The translations under genes and the position numbers were made by a program. Positions 1 to 7,166 of a DNA stretch of 21,125 nucleotides are shown here, one piece after another. The DNA comes from VGWB01 sp964614245 (GTDB taxonomy: Bacteria; Bacteroidota; Ignavibacteria; UBA10030): the NCBI GenBank assembly GCA_964614245.1, contig CAZTKU010000029.1, positions 1-21,125 on the forward strand, given 5' to 3'. The notes below the pieces were generated by a model. It was not told the origin of the DNA and did not search any database. It saw only the letters and a list, made by a program, of their open reading frames with translations. The stretch's first letter is position 1. Each line of letters starts with the position of its first letter.

Positions 1-471
1 ATCGATTTCATCGATTTGGAAGATGAGAAAAACAAGAAGAAGGTGTACGATGAGATGAGGAAAGAGTTGAAGAAGGATCGAGCGAAGGCGACCGTCCTGC
101 CGCTGACCGAGTTCGGGTTGATGCAGATAACCCGGCAGCGCATCCGTCAGACTGTGCAGCTGAGCTTAAGCGACGCCTGTCCTGCGTGTGGCGGTACTGG
201 CCTCGTGCAATCCAAGACGACGACGATCAACCAGATCGAGCGCTGGATCCGGCGGTTCAAGTCTGAGTCACACGAATTTCGGCTGGAGCTGCGCGTGAAC
301 CCGAACGTTGCCGGCATTCTTACGCACGGGACCATCAGCCGGCTGACGAAGATCATGTTCAAGTTCTTCGTGAGAATCAAGCTCACACCGGACCCCGCGC
401 TTCCGATGGACGAGTTCCGTTTCATTTCCGCAAGGCAGAAGAAAGACATCACCGATCAATACAACCTCTAA
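1..471 (+). CDS. Ribonuclease E/G family protein, C-terminal part (5' truncated by window)
   Basis: The frame is open from base 1, so the gene starts upstream and only the last 156 residues are here. They begin inside the IDFID motif of the DNase I-like catalytic subdomain, which holds one of the two Mg-binding aspartates of RNase E/G. The hallmark stretch around LTEFGLMQITRQRIR follows, then CPACGGTG, which is the zinc-link cysteine motif that dimerises the enzyme. After that come about 90 residues of the small domain. The stop follows soon after, with no long disordered tail, so the protein resembles short RNase G (or short RNase E) rather than the long E. coli RNase E. Family role: single-strand endonuclease in mRNA decay and rRNA maturation, acting in the cytoplasm. 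The E versus G assignment is not decidable from this fragment. Confidence 0.93.
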   Translation: MDFIDLEDEKNKKKVYDEMRKELKKDRAKATVLPLTEFGLMQITRQRIRQTVQLSLSDACPACGGTGLVQSKTTTINQIERWIRRFKSESHEFRLELRVNPNVAGILTHGTISRLTKIMFKFFVRIKLTPDPALPMDEFRFISARQKKDITDQYNL

Positions 472-499
472 TCTGAACACGCAGTGAGGAATACTGACT

Positions 500-1147
500 A
501 TGAAATTCTTCATCGATACTGCCAACATCGCAGAGATCAAAGAAGCAGCAAGCATGGGAGTGCTGGACGGAGTAACGACGAATCCAAGCCTCGTGGCCAA
601 AGAGGGTAAGGAGTTCCGGAAGCTTCTCGAAGAGATCTGCGCGATCGTGGACGGACCCATCAGCGCAGAAGTGCTTGCGACCGAATACGAAGGGATCATG
701 AAGGAGGCTCGAGAGCTCTCGAAGATTCATCGAAATATCGTCGTTAAGGTTCCCCTCATTAAAGAAGGGTTGAAGGCCGTCAAATCCCTGAAGGCGGAAG
801 GGATTCGGACGAACGTAACCCTCTGTTTCTCGCCCAACCAGGCATTGCTCGCCGCGAAAGCCGGGGCTTATTTCATCAGCCCATTCATCGGCCGGTTGGA
901 CGACGTAAGCCAGACGGGGATGGACCTCATCCGGCAGATCGTCACGATCTACCGCAACTACAAGTACGATACACAGGTGCTCGTCGCGAGCGTTCGGCAC
1001 CCGCTCCACGTGGTGGAAGCCGCTTTGATCGGCGCGGACATTTGCACGATGCCGTTCAAAGTCATTGAATCATTGATCAGACATCCACTTACAGACATCG
1101 GCCTGGAACGATTCCTGGCGGACTGGAAGAAAGGCCAGCAGAAGTAA
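500..1147 (+). CDS. tal: Small transaldolase (TalC / fructose-6-phosphate aldolase type)
   Basis: This is a 215-residue cytoplasmic enzyme, the usual size of the short transaldolase subfamily (about 210-220 residues). It opens with MKFFIDTANIAEIKEA and shows GVTTNPSLVAKEG (about 24-36). The Schiff-base lysine K83 lies in NIVVKVPLIKEG, and NVTLCFSPNQALLAAKAGA is followed by SPFIGRLDD. Family knowledge: these enzymes move a dihydroxyacetone unit between sugar phosphates in the non-oxidative pentose phosphate pathway; a few relatives act as fructose-6-phosphate aldolases, and sequence alone does not separate them. The ATG at 500 is preceded by a GAGGA-like site. The gene lies 28 bases behind the RNase gene, and the next gene starts 2 bases after its stop, so it is probably co-transcribed with gcvT. 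Confidence 0.95.
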   Translation: MKFFIDTANIAEIKEAASMGVLDGVTTNPSLVAKEGKEFRKLLEEICAIVDGPISAEVLATEYEGIMKEARELSKIHRNIVVKVPLIKEGLKAVKSLKAEGIRTNVTLCFSPNQALLAAKAGAYFISPFIGRLDDVSQTGMDLIRQIVTIYRNYKYDTQVLVASVRHPLHVVEAALIGADICTMPFKVIESLIRHPLTDIGLERFLADWKKGQQK

Positions 1148-1149
1148 CA

Positions 1150-2235
1150 ATGAAAAAGACAGCGTTTCGTGACATTCATGCTTCGCTCGGCGCGAAGCTT
1201 GTAGAATTTGCCGGCTTCGAGATGCCGGTTCAATACAGCGGAATCATTGATGAACATCTTGCCGTTCGCAAACGTGTCGGTGTGTTCGATGTTTCGCATA
1301 TGGGTGAGTTTGAAGTAAGTGGGAAGGACGCGCTCGCGTTCTTGCAGATGATGACCGTCAACGACGTCTCGCGACTCACCGAGGGGAGGGTTCAATATTC
1401 AGCGATGTGTTACGACGATGGGGGCATCGTCGATGATCTGCTCGTCTATCACTGCGGCGATCGGTTCATGCTCGTGGTGAACGCATCGAACACCCGGAAG
1501 GACTTCGAGTGGCTGCAGCGTCACCTGAAGGGAGACGTGCTGCTGAAGGACATCAGCGACTCTGTCTCTCTGCTCGCCGTTCAGGGTCCTCAGTCGCTCG
1601 CAACACTGCAGAAGCTGACGAGTGTCGACCTGAAGTCTCTCGAGTACTATCATTTCACGCGCGGAAAGGTGGCGGGCGTGGAAATGAAGATCTCCCGCAC
1701 CGGATATACCGGTGAACTCGGGTTTGAGCTGTACTTTGATGCCGACGCCAGTCTCGCTCGGAAAGTCTGGGACGCCGTGTTCAATGCAGGAAAGGAATTC
1801 GGCGTGGCTCCCATTGGACTGGGCGCTCGTGACACGCTGAGACTCGAGATGGGATACTGCCTGTATGGAAACGATATTGATCAGACAACGCATCCACTTG
1901 AAGCAGGACTCGGGTGGATCACGAAGCTGAACAAAGGTGACTTCGTCGGCAGAGCCGCCATGCTGAAGGCGAAGGATCGAGGCTTCGCGAGGAGCCTCAG
2001 CGGATTCACGCTGGCTGAGAGAGCGGTCGCGCGACACGGTTATCCGCTCTCGGTCAAAGGCTCGACCGTGGGGCAGGTAACGAGCGGAACGTTTTCCCCC
2101 TCGCTCGAGCGCGCGATCGGCATGGGGTATGTCGCAACAGGTTATGCACAGATTGGGGGCACGGTCAACGTCGTTATCAGGGGAAAAGAAGTCCCCGCCT
2201 CCATCGTGAAAATCCCGTTCGTGCACAAATCCTGA
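1150..2235 (+). CDS. gcvT: Glycine cleavage system T protein (aminomethyltransferase)
   Basis: The 361-residue protein matches GcvT throughout and has the normal length. It takes the aminomethyl group from lipoyl-H protein, passes the one-carbon unit to tetrahydrofolate as methylene-THF, and releases ammonia. Visible landmarks are the N-terminal FRDIHASLGAKLVEFAGFEM, then VFDVSHMGEFEVSG, and the folate-site aspartates in GGIVDDLLVY (D95/D96). Further on are SRTGYTGELGFE and LGARDTLRLEMGYCLYGNDID, with an OB-like C-terminal domain ending KIPFVHKS. The ATG follows the transaldolase stop by two bases. The partner genes gcvH and gcvP are not in this window, so the system is not encoded as one cluster here. 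Confidence 0.96.
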   Translation: MKKTAFRDIHASLGAKLVEFAGFEMPVQYSGIIDEHLAVRKRVGVFDVSHMGEFEVSGKDALAFLQMMTVNDVSRLTEGRVQYSAMCYDDGGIVDDLLVYHCGDRFMLVVNASNTRKDFEWLQRHLKGDVLLKDISDSVSLLAVQGPQSLATLQKLTSVDLKSLEYYHFTRGKVAGVEMKISRTGYTGELGFELYFDADASLARKVWDAVFNAGKEFGVAPIGLGARDTLRLEMGYCLYGNDIDQTTHPLEAGLGWITKLNKGDFVGRAAMLKAKDRGFARSLSGFTLAERAVARHGYPLSVKGSTVGQVTSGTFSPSLERAIGMGYVATGYAQIGGTVNVVIRGKEVPASIVKIPFVHKS

Positions 2236-2254
2236 ATCACGAGATGGGTGTTCA

Positions 2255-2998
2255 ATGAAAATCGACTTGAGCTTCAATCCGGCAGAACTTGACGAGCTGC
2301 AGATTCGTGACAAGAACGTCGTGGTGATTGACGTGCTGCGATCGAGCACGACGATTGCTGTCGCTTTGAGTAACGGTGCTCGGGAGATCATACCGGTAGA
2401 GAGCATTGAGAATGCGGTCAAGATCTCGGGAAGCCTGTTCGGAGACGTCACGCTCCGCGGAGGCGAGAGGAACGGAAAGACCATTCAGGGATTCAACCTC
2501 GGGAATTCTCCCTTGGAGTACACCGAAGCGACGGTGAAGGGGAAGTCGATTATCTTCTGCACGACGAACGGATCCGTGGCGATGCATCGAAGTCGCTTCG
2601 CCCGGAAGCTGGCGGTCGGATCGTTCGTCAACGCCACAAAGGTGATTGATTTCATCAAGGATGTCGGCGCCAATTTCCTGTTGGTCTGTGCGGGACGGGC
2701 AAATGCGTTCGGAAACTTCAGCCTGGAAGACGCTGTGTGCGCAGGAATGATCGTTTATGAGCTTATGCGGGAGGAGTCGGCGGATCTCGGGCTCACGGAT
2801 TCCTCACGCGCCGCTCTGGCGCTCTACAAGACGTACGGCCGATCGATTCTGAAAATGTTGAAGGAAACCGAGCATGGCCGGTACTTGATCGAAATCGGCT
2901 TCCTAGAGGACATCAAACTCTCGGCTCAGGTCGATTTGTATCCCGTTCTTCCGGTTTTGAATGGCAATGTCATCAAACTCCTGAAGGACGAGGAGTGA
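2255..2998 (+). CDS. ComB-type 2-phosphosulfolactate phosphatase family protein
   Basis: This 247-residue protein carries the conserved blocks of the ComB family: VVVIDVLRSSTT (D26, R29-S31), LRGGERNGK (about 68-75), GFNLGNSPLEY, IIFCTTNGS (about 100-107), LLVCAGR and LEDAVCAG. The family is named for the Mg-dependent enzyme that dephosphorylates 2-phosphosulfolactate in coenzyme M synthesis in methanogens. Homologues are widespread in bacteria that make no coenzyme M, and their substrate is often unproven. No other sulfolactate gene (comA, comC or sulfolactate lyase) is visible here. A GAGATGGG stretch before the ATG is a plausible ribosome binding site. Family assignment is firm; the actual substrate is open. 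Confidence 0.9.
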   Translation: MKIDLSFNPAELDELQIRDKNVVVIDVLRSSTTIAVALSNGAREIIPVESIENAVKISGSLFGDVTLRGGERNGKTIQGFNLGNSPLEYTEATVKGKSIIFCTTNGSVAMHRSRFARKLAVGSFVNATKVIDFIKDVGANFLLVCAGRANAFGNFSLEDAVCAGMIVYELMREESADLGLTDSSRAALALYKTYGRSILKMLKETEHGRYLIEIGFLEDIKLSAQVDLYPVLPVLNGNVIKLLKDEE

Positions 2999-3024
2999 CC
3001 AGCGGGGGCTCTACCGTACTCGAT

Positions 3025-3036
3025 CCCGCTCGCGGG
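3025..3036. repeat. Short GC-rich hairpin upstream of ftsK
   Basis: CCCG and CGGG arms surround CTCG in the 63-base gap between the ComB-family gene and ftsK. No T-run follows, so I do not call it a terminator. It may be incidental. Confidence 0.3.
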
Positions 3037-3061
3037 CTCGTTTATCACTCGTATCATCCCT

Positions 3062-5479
3062 ATGCCTGAATCAGCAACCAGAGAAAGCCCGAAAAGGAAT
3101 CCTCACCGACGGCGTCAGATTTGGTCATTCCTGGGCATCCTCTTCTCCTTCATGCTCTTGCTCAGCCTTGTCTCTTACACGCCGGCCGATCAGGCGAATG
3201 GAGAGGTCAAGATTCTGGATCTCTGGAAGGTCTTCACGTCCGATGAAGGCCTGCAAGCCAAAGCTGACCGAACACACAACCTCCTCGGGCTCCTCGGTGC
3301 AGTTCTCTCAAACTGGTTTATCAACTCGACGATCGGGTACGCCGTCCTGGTGTTGCCGTTCCTCGGGATTGCCTGGTCGTGGTCCATCCTGCGGCGGAAG
3401 CAACTCCATAAACTCATTCTGGCAACGAACTACATACTTGCTGTCGCGCTGCTGTTCTCCGCGTTGATGGGCTTGGTCCGGTTGATAGGGGACCTCCCTG
3501 TCCTCTCGACCGAATGGAGCGGTGTGGTTGGTGATTTTGCAGCCAATGCGCTCTACAAGCTCGTCGGCCTCACTGGTGGCTTTCTTCTGTTGCTTGGATT
3601 TCTCGCCATCGTGCTCACGCTTCTCGTCGATCTTGATATTCAGCAAACGTACGAGCGCTTGGTGGACTGGCTCTCGCGCCTTCGAGCGTGGGTGGAGCAA
3701 AAACGCTCCGCCGCGCGGGACAAAGCCAAGCAGCAGAAGAAGCAAGCGCCATCGGATGCTCCTGCCGTCAGAATCAAACGAGAGACTGAAGAGCCGCTGC
3801 CTCCGCCCGTAACGATGAGAAAGCCTGTGCAGCGCGAAGAACAGGCCGACGTTGAACCTCCTGCCCCCGACGAAGAAGAAAGAACGGAAGCCGCTGCGCC
3901 CCGGGAAATCGCACTCGACATCAATGAGCCAATACGGGAAGAAGAAGTCGACTTCGACCAGCGTGGGCCAGTGGCAGAGGAAGAGGAGGAGGAAATCGAT
4001 TATGTGTTCCCCTCGGTTGAGCTTCTGGATGCTGCGCGAGCGAGCGAGGAAGTGGATGAAGAAGAGTTGAAAGCCAATGCCGAGCTCTTGCGATCCAAGC
4101 TCGCCGACTTCGGTGTTGAGATCGAGAGTGTGTCGGTGACGCCGGGTCCTGTGGTGACGCTGTACGAGATCGTTCCAGCGACAGGTGTGAAGATCAGCCG
4201 CATCGAGAGTCTGCAGGATGACATTGCCCTTGCACTGAAAGCCAAGGGGATTCGGATTATCGCCCCCATTCCCGGCAAAGGGACCGTCGGGGTCGAGATA
4301 CCCAACCACAACCCGGCGCTCGTGACGCTTCGCTCGATTATCAACTCGACACGCTTTCGCGACTACAAAGGGATTCTCCCGCTGGCTATGGGGAAGACGA
4401 TCACCGGCGAAGTGTATGTGGACGATCTCGCCAAGATGCCGCATTTGCTCATTGCCGGCGCGACGGGCTCGGGAAAAAGCGTTGGCATCAATACGATCCT
4501 GACAAGTCTGATCTATCGTCTCCATCCGAGAGATGTCAAATTCATCATCATCGACCCCAAGAAGATCGAGCTGTCGCAGTATGCGAAGCTGCGGCAGCAT
4601 TATCTGGCGGTTTCACCCGACATTGAGGAGGAGATCATCACGACGCCCAACAATGCCGTGTTGGCGTTGAAGAGCGTCGAGATTGAGATGGAGAGACGCT
4701 ACGATCGCCTGGCCGCCGCGGGAGTCCGGAATATCACGGATTACAACGAGCGGGTCAAATCCGGTCGGCTGCATGACACCGAGAGCATAAAACACCGCAC
4801 GCTGCCCTTTCTGATCATCGTCATCGACGAGCTTGCCGACCTGATGATCACGGCAGCGCGTGAGGTTGAGGAGCCGATCGCCCGGCTCGCGCAACTGGCT
4901 CGGGCTGTCGGAATCCACCTGGTGCTGGCGACTCAACGGCCCTCGGTAGACGTTATCACAGGCGTGATTAAAGCGAATTTCTCCGCCCGCATTGCCTATC
5001 AAGTGGCGTCAAAAATCGATTCGCGCACCATCCTTGATATGAATGGTGCGGATCAGTTGCTGGGGAACGGCGACATGCTCTATTTGCCCGCGGGGAGTCC
5101 AAAGCCTATCCGCATGCAGAATGCTTTCATTTCTTCGGACGAAGTTGAGCGCATTGTGAATCATGTTGCCAAGCAGCAAGGTTACAGCCATCCTGCCACT
5201 CTCCCCTCGGTGTTCGAGAAGAAGAAATCGGTGGGCGTTTCCGGTGAGGGCTCCCGTGACGAGTTGTTTGAAGAAGCTGCGAAGATCGTCGTCCGTCATC
5301 AGCAGGGCTCCGTGTCCTTGCTCCAACGGCGACTCAAAGTCGGCTATTCGCGGGCAGCTCGCTTGATCGATGAGCTGGAAGCGGCAGGCATTGTCGGTCC
5401 GTTCGATGGTAGTAAAGCGCGGGAAGTTCTCGTGGAAACAGACGCGGAACTCGAGGCTATCTTGAGGAACATGGAATGA
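3062..5479 (+). CDS. ftsK: DNA translocase FtsK
   Basis: This 805-residue septal DNA pump coordinates chromosome dimer resolution and terminus segregation with division. The N-terminus has about four membrane segments (roughly 21-39, two within 73-109, 118-140, 165-189). A charged linker (about 195-330) rich in Glu, Lys and Pro replaces the very long linker of E. coli FtsK, a common short form. The alpha/beta motor follows: Walker A GATGSGKS at 466-473, Walker B FLIIVIDELADLM ending about 594, and LATQRPSVDVITG downstream. The last ~70 residues (from about 733, DELFEEAAKIVV) form the winged-helix gamma domain, which in the family reads KOPS-like polarity sequences and activates XerD. The stop overlaps the next start as ATGA (5476-5479), implying translational coupling to lolA. 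No strong Shine-Dalgarno precedes the ATG. Confidence 0.97.
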   Translation: MPESATRESPKRNPHRRRQIWSFLGILFSFMLLLSLVSYTPADQANGEVKILDLWKVFTSDEGLQAKADRTHNLLGLLGAVLSNWFINSTIGYAVLVLPFLGIAWSWSILRRKQLHKLILATNYILAVALLFSALMGLVRLIGDLPVLSTEWSGVVGDFAANALYKLVGLTGGFLLLLGFLAIVLTLLVDLDIQQTYERLVDWLSRLRAWVEQKRSAARDKAKQQKKQAPSDAPAVRIKRETEEPLPPPVTMRKPVQREEQADVEPPAPDEEERTEAAAPREIALDINEPIREEEVDFDQRGPVAEEEEEEIDYVFPSVELLDAARASEEVDEEELKANAELLRSKLADFGVEIESVSVTPGPVVTLYEIVPATGVKISRIESLQDDIALALKAKGIRIIAPIPGKGTVGVEIPNHNPALVTLRSIINSTRFRDYKGILPLAMGKTITGEVYVDDLAKMPHLLIAGATGSGKSVGINTILTSLIYRLHPRDVKFIIIDPKKIELSQYAKLRQHYLAVSPDIEEEIITTPNNAVLALKSVEIEMERRYDRLAAAGVRNITDYNERVKSGRLHDTESIKHRTLPFLIIVIDELADLMITAAREVEEPIARLAQLARAVGIHLVLATQRPSVDVITGVIKANFSARIAYQVASKIDSRTILDMNGADQLLGNGDMLYLPAGSPKPIRMQNAFISSDEVERIVNHVAKQQGYSHPATLPSVFEKKKSVGVSGEGSRDELFEEAAKIVVRHQQGSVSLLQRRLKVGYSRAARLIDELEAAGIVGPFDGSKAREVLVETDAELEAILRNME

Positions 5480-6114
5480 GGCAACGCTCGGCTATTTTGG
5501 TGATGTGCTTGGCTGCTTTCCCCTTCGGTCAGCAGAAAGAGTGGACGGTGAAAGAAGTCACCGAGAATGTGCAGCGCCGGTACGAGTCCATTCGTGATGC
5601 CACGGCTCAGTTCACTCAGCACGTGAAGTTCGGTTTTTCACAAATCGAACAAGACTTCATCGGAACGCTCACCATGAAGAAGCCGAACAAGTACCGGGTC
5701 GAATCGGAGCACCAGACTTTCGTGACGGACGGCTCCACCGTGTGGGCGTACTCGCCTGTCAACAAGCAGGTTCTGATCGATCGGTACAAAGAGAATGAGA
5801 ATACGCTTTCGCCTGAGCTGTTCCTCCTCAATCTTCCTGCGAATTACTATGCAACGCTGCTCGGCGACGAACGATCGGGCCAGACGCATCTTATCACGCT
5901 TAAGCTTGTTCCCAAGGATGATCAGTCATTTGTGAAATCCATGAAGGTCTGGATTGAAGTGGAAAGCTGGATCGTTCGCAAGGTGGAGATCGTTGATGTC
6001 AACGACACCGAGAAAACTTACACGGTGCATGACGTTAGGATGAACTCAAACGTCAAAGACAGTGCTTTTGCATTCACGCCGCCTCCCGGGACAGAGGTGG
6101 TGGATCTCCGCTAA
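5476..6114 (+). CDS. lolA: LolA-like outer-membrane lipoprotein carrier protein
   Basis: This 212-residue protein has a short hydrophobic N-terminus (about 5-18) that could serve as a signal peptide. A LolA-type body follows: helical VKEVTENVQRRYESIRDATAQFTQ, the beta-strand series FIGTLTMKKPNKYRVES, the DGSTVWAYSPVNKQV block, and late strands ending FTPPPGTEVVDLR. Family role: a periplasmic half-barrel carrying lipoproteins from the inner-membrane LolCDE complex to the outer membrane. Its ATG overlaps the ftsK stop by four bases, and the ftsK-lolA order is itself a familiar arrangement in several diderm groups. The signal peptide is short and not textbook, but length and strand pattern fit the family. 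Confidence 0.88.
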   Translation: MRQRSAILVMCLAAFPFGQQKEWTVKEVTENVQRRYESIRDATAQFTQHVKFGFSQIEQDFIGTLTMKKPNKYRVESEHQTFVTDGSTVWAYSPVNKQVLIDRYKENENTLSPELFLLNLPANYYATLLGDERSGQTHLITLKLVPKDDQSFVKSMKVWIEVESWIVRKVEIVDVNDTEKTYTVHDVRMNSNVKDSAFAFTPPPGTEVVDLR

Positions 6115-6131
6115 CCATCGAATGCCTCTTG

Positions 6132-7163
6132 ATGCCGTCGAAACTCAAAAAGCCTCTGCAAATCCTCCTGGGTTTTCTTCTTGCCGCCGTTTTTCTCTAC
6201 CTGGCGTTTCGCGGCGTAAACTTCGGTGATCTATGGGATTCGCTCCAGCGTGTCAACTACCTTTGGGTTGCGCTCCTCATCCCCATCATCATCATCAGTC
6301 ACTGGTTGCGTGCGGTTCGGTGGGCCTATTTACTTTCCCCCGTGAAGGACACGCTTTCTCATCGAAAGCTCTTTTCAGCCGTCATGATCGGCTTTATGGT
6401 CAACAACGTCCTGCCGCGGGTTGGCGAAGTCGTGCGAGCGTTTGCGATCGGGCGTTCCGAAGGTATTTCGAAGAGCTCGGCCTTCGGCACCGTCGTGGTC
6501 GAGCGCATCATTGACATGCTGACGTTCCTCTTCATTCTCAGCGCTGTCTTGTTTCTCTCTCCTCACTCTCTTGATCCCTTTGTGGCCAATGTCGACGCTG
6601 TGCGACCGTTCTTCCTCGTCGGCTCGATCGCGTTTCTGGCGATCTTTGTCGTCCTCTTCTTCAAAGGGGAGTCGCTCTTCAGACTGCTCAATGTGTTGCG
6701 AACCCTTGTTCCCAAGCGGTATGAAGAACGATACCAGCGACTGGTCGAATCATTCCTGTCGGGTTTCAGCGTCACTCGGAGGCACGACAAGTTCGCGATG
6801 ATCCTTCTCTTGAGCTTCCTGATGTATTTCTTCTATGCGCTCGGACTCTACATCCCGTTCTTTGCGTTCGACGCTCTCGCCGGGCATAATCTCGATTTTG
6901 GTGCCTCCGTCATTCTTCTAACGATCTCCACCATCGCCTTTGCGCTCCCCGCTCCGGGCGCTCTCGGGACGTATCATTCCTTCCTCACTGTCGGACTCGT
7001 GAGGTTGTACGGCGTGGATGAAATCACCGCTCTGAGCTTCTCCATAATTACGCACGAAGCCGGATACATTCTTACCACAGTCGTCGGCTTGTTCTATTTC
7101 CTCAAAGATCATCTTAAGGTTTCCGACGTAGCTCTTGAGGCTACTGACGAACACATGGTGTGA
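6132..7163 (+). CDS. Polytopic membrane protein of the LPG-synthase transmembrane (PF03706-like) family
   Basis: This inner-membrane protein of 343 residues has about eight hydrophobic segments. Examples are ILLGFLLAAVFLYLAFRGV near the N-terminus, WVALLIPIIIISHWLRAVRW, FMVNNVLPRVGEVVRAFAIG, and a C-terminal GALGTYHSFLTVGLVRLYGV. The motifs HWLRAVRW, NNVLPRVGEVVRA and PGALGTYH match the membrane domain shared by MprF-type flippases and AglD-like proteins. It has no lysyl-transfer (DUF2156) domain, so it is the membrane half alone, probably handling a lipid or lipid-linked substrate that is unknown. I chose ATG at 6132; a TTG immediately before it (6129) would add one residue. The next gene begins 3 bases after the stop. 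Confidence 0.82.
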   Translation: MPSKLKKPLQILLGFLLAAVFLYLAFRGVNFGDLWDSLQRVNYLWVALLIPIIIISHWLRAVRWAYLLSPVKDTLSHRKLFSAVMIGFMVNNVLPRVGEVVRAFAIGRSEGISKSSAFGTVVVERIIDMLTFLFILSAVLFLSPHSLDPFVANVDAVRPFFLVGSIAFLAIFVVLFFKGESLFRLLNVLRTLVPKRYEERYQRLVESFLSGFSVTRRHDKFAMILLLSFLMYFFYALGLYIPFFAFDALAGHNLDFGASVILLTISTIAFALPAPGALGTYHSFLTVGLVRLYGVDEITALSFSIITHEAGYILTTVVGLFYFLKDHLKVSDVALEATDEHMV

Positions 7164-7166
7164 CGC

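Noticed and set aside
1399..2484. Minus-strand open frame of 361 codons across gcvT and the ComB-family gene
   Set aside because: It spans two well-conserved plus-strand genes and shows no family motif or start signal.
3025..3036. Terminator between the ComB-family gene and ftsK
   Set aside because: The stem is four base pairs with no T-run, so there is no support for a terminator.
3308..4600. Long minus-strand open frame of 430 codons inside ftsK
   Set aside because: It is antisense to the clearly conserved ftsK frame, and its translation is low-complexity and matches no known protein. It is a by-product of GC-rich codon use.
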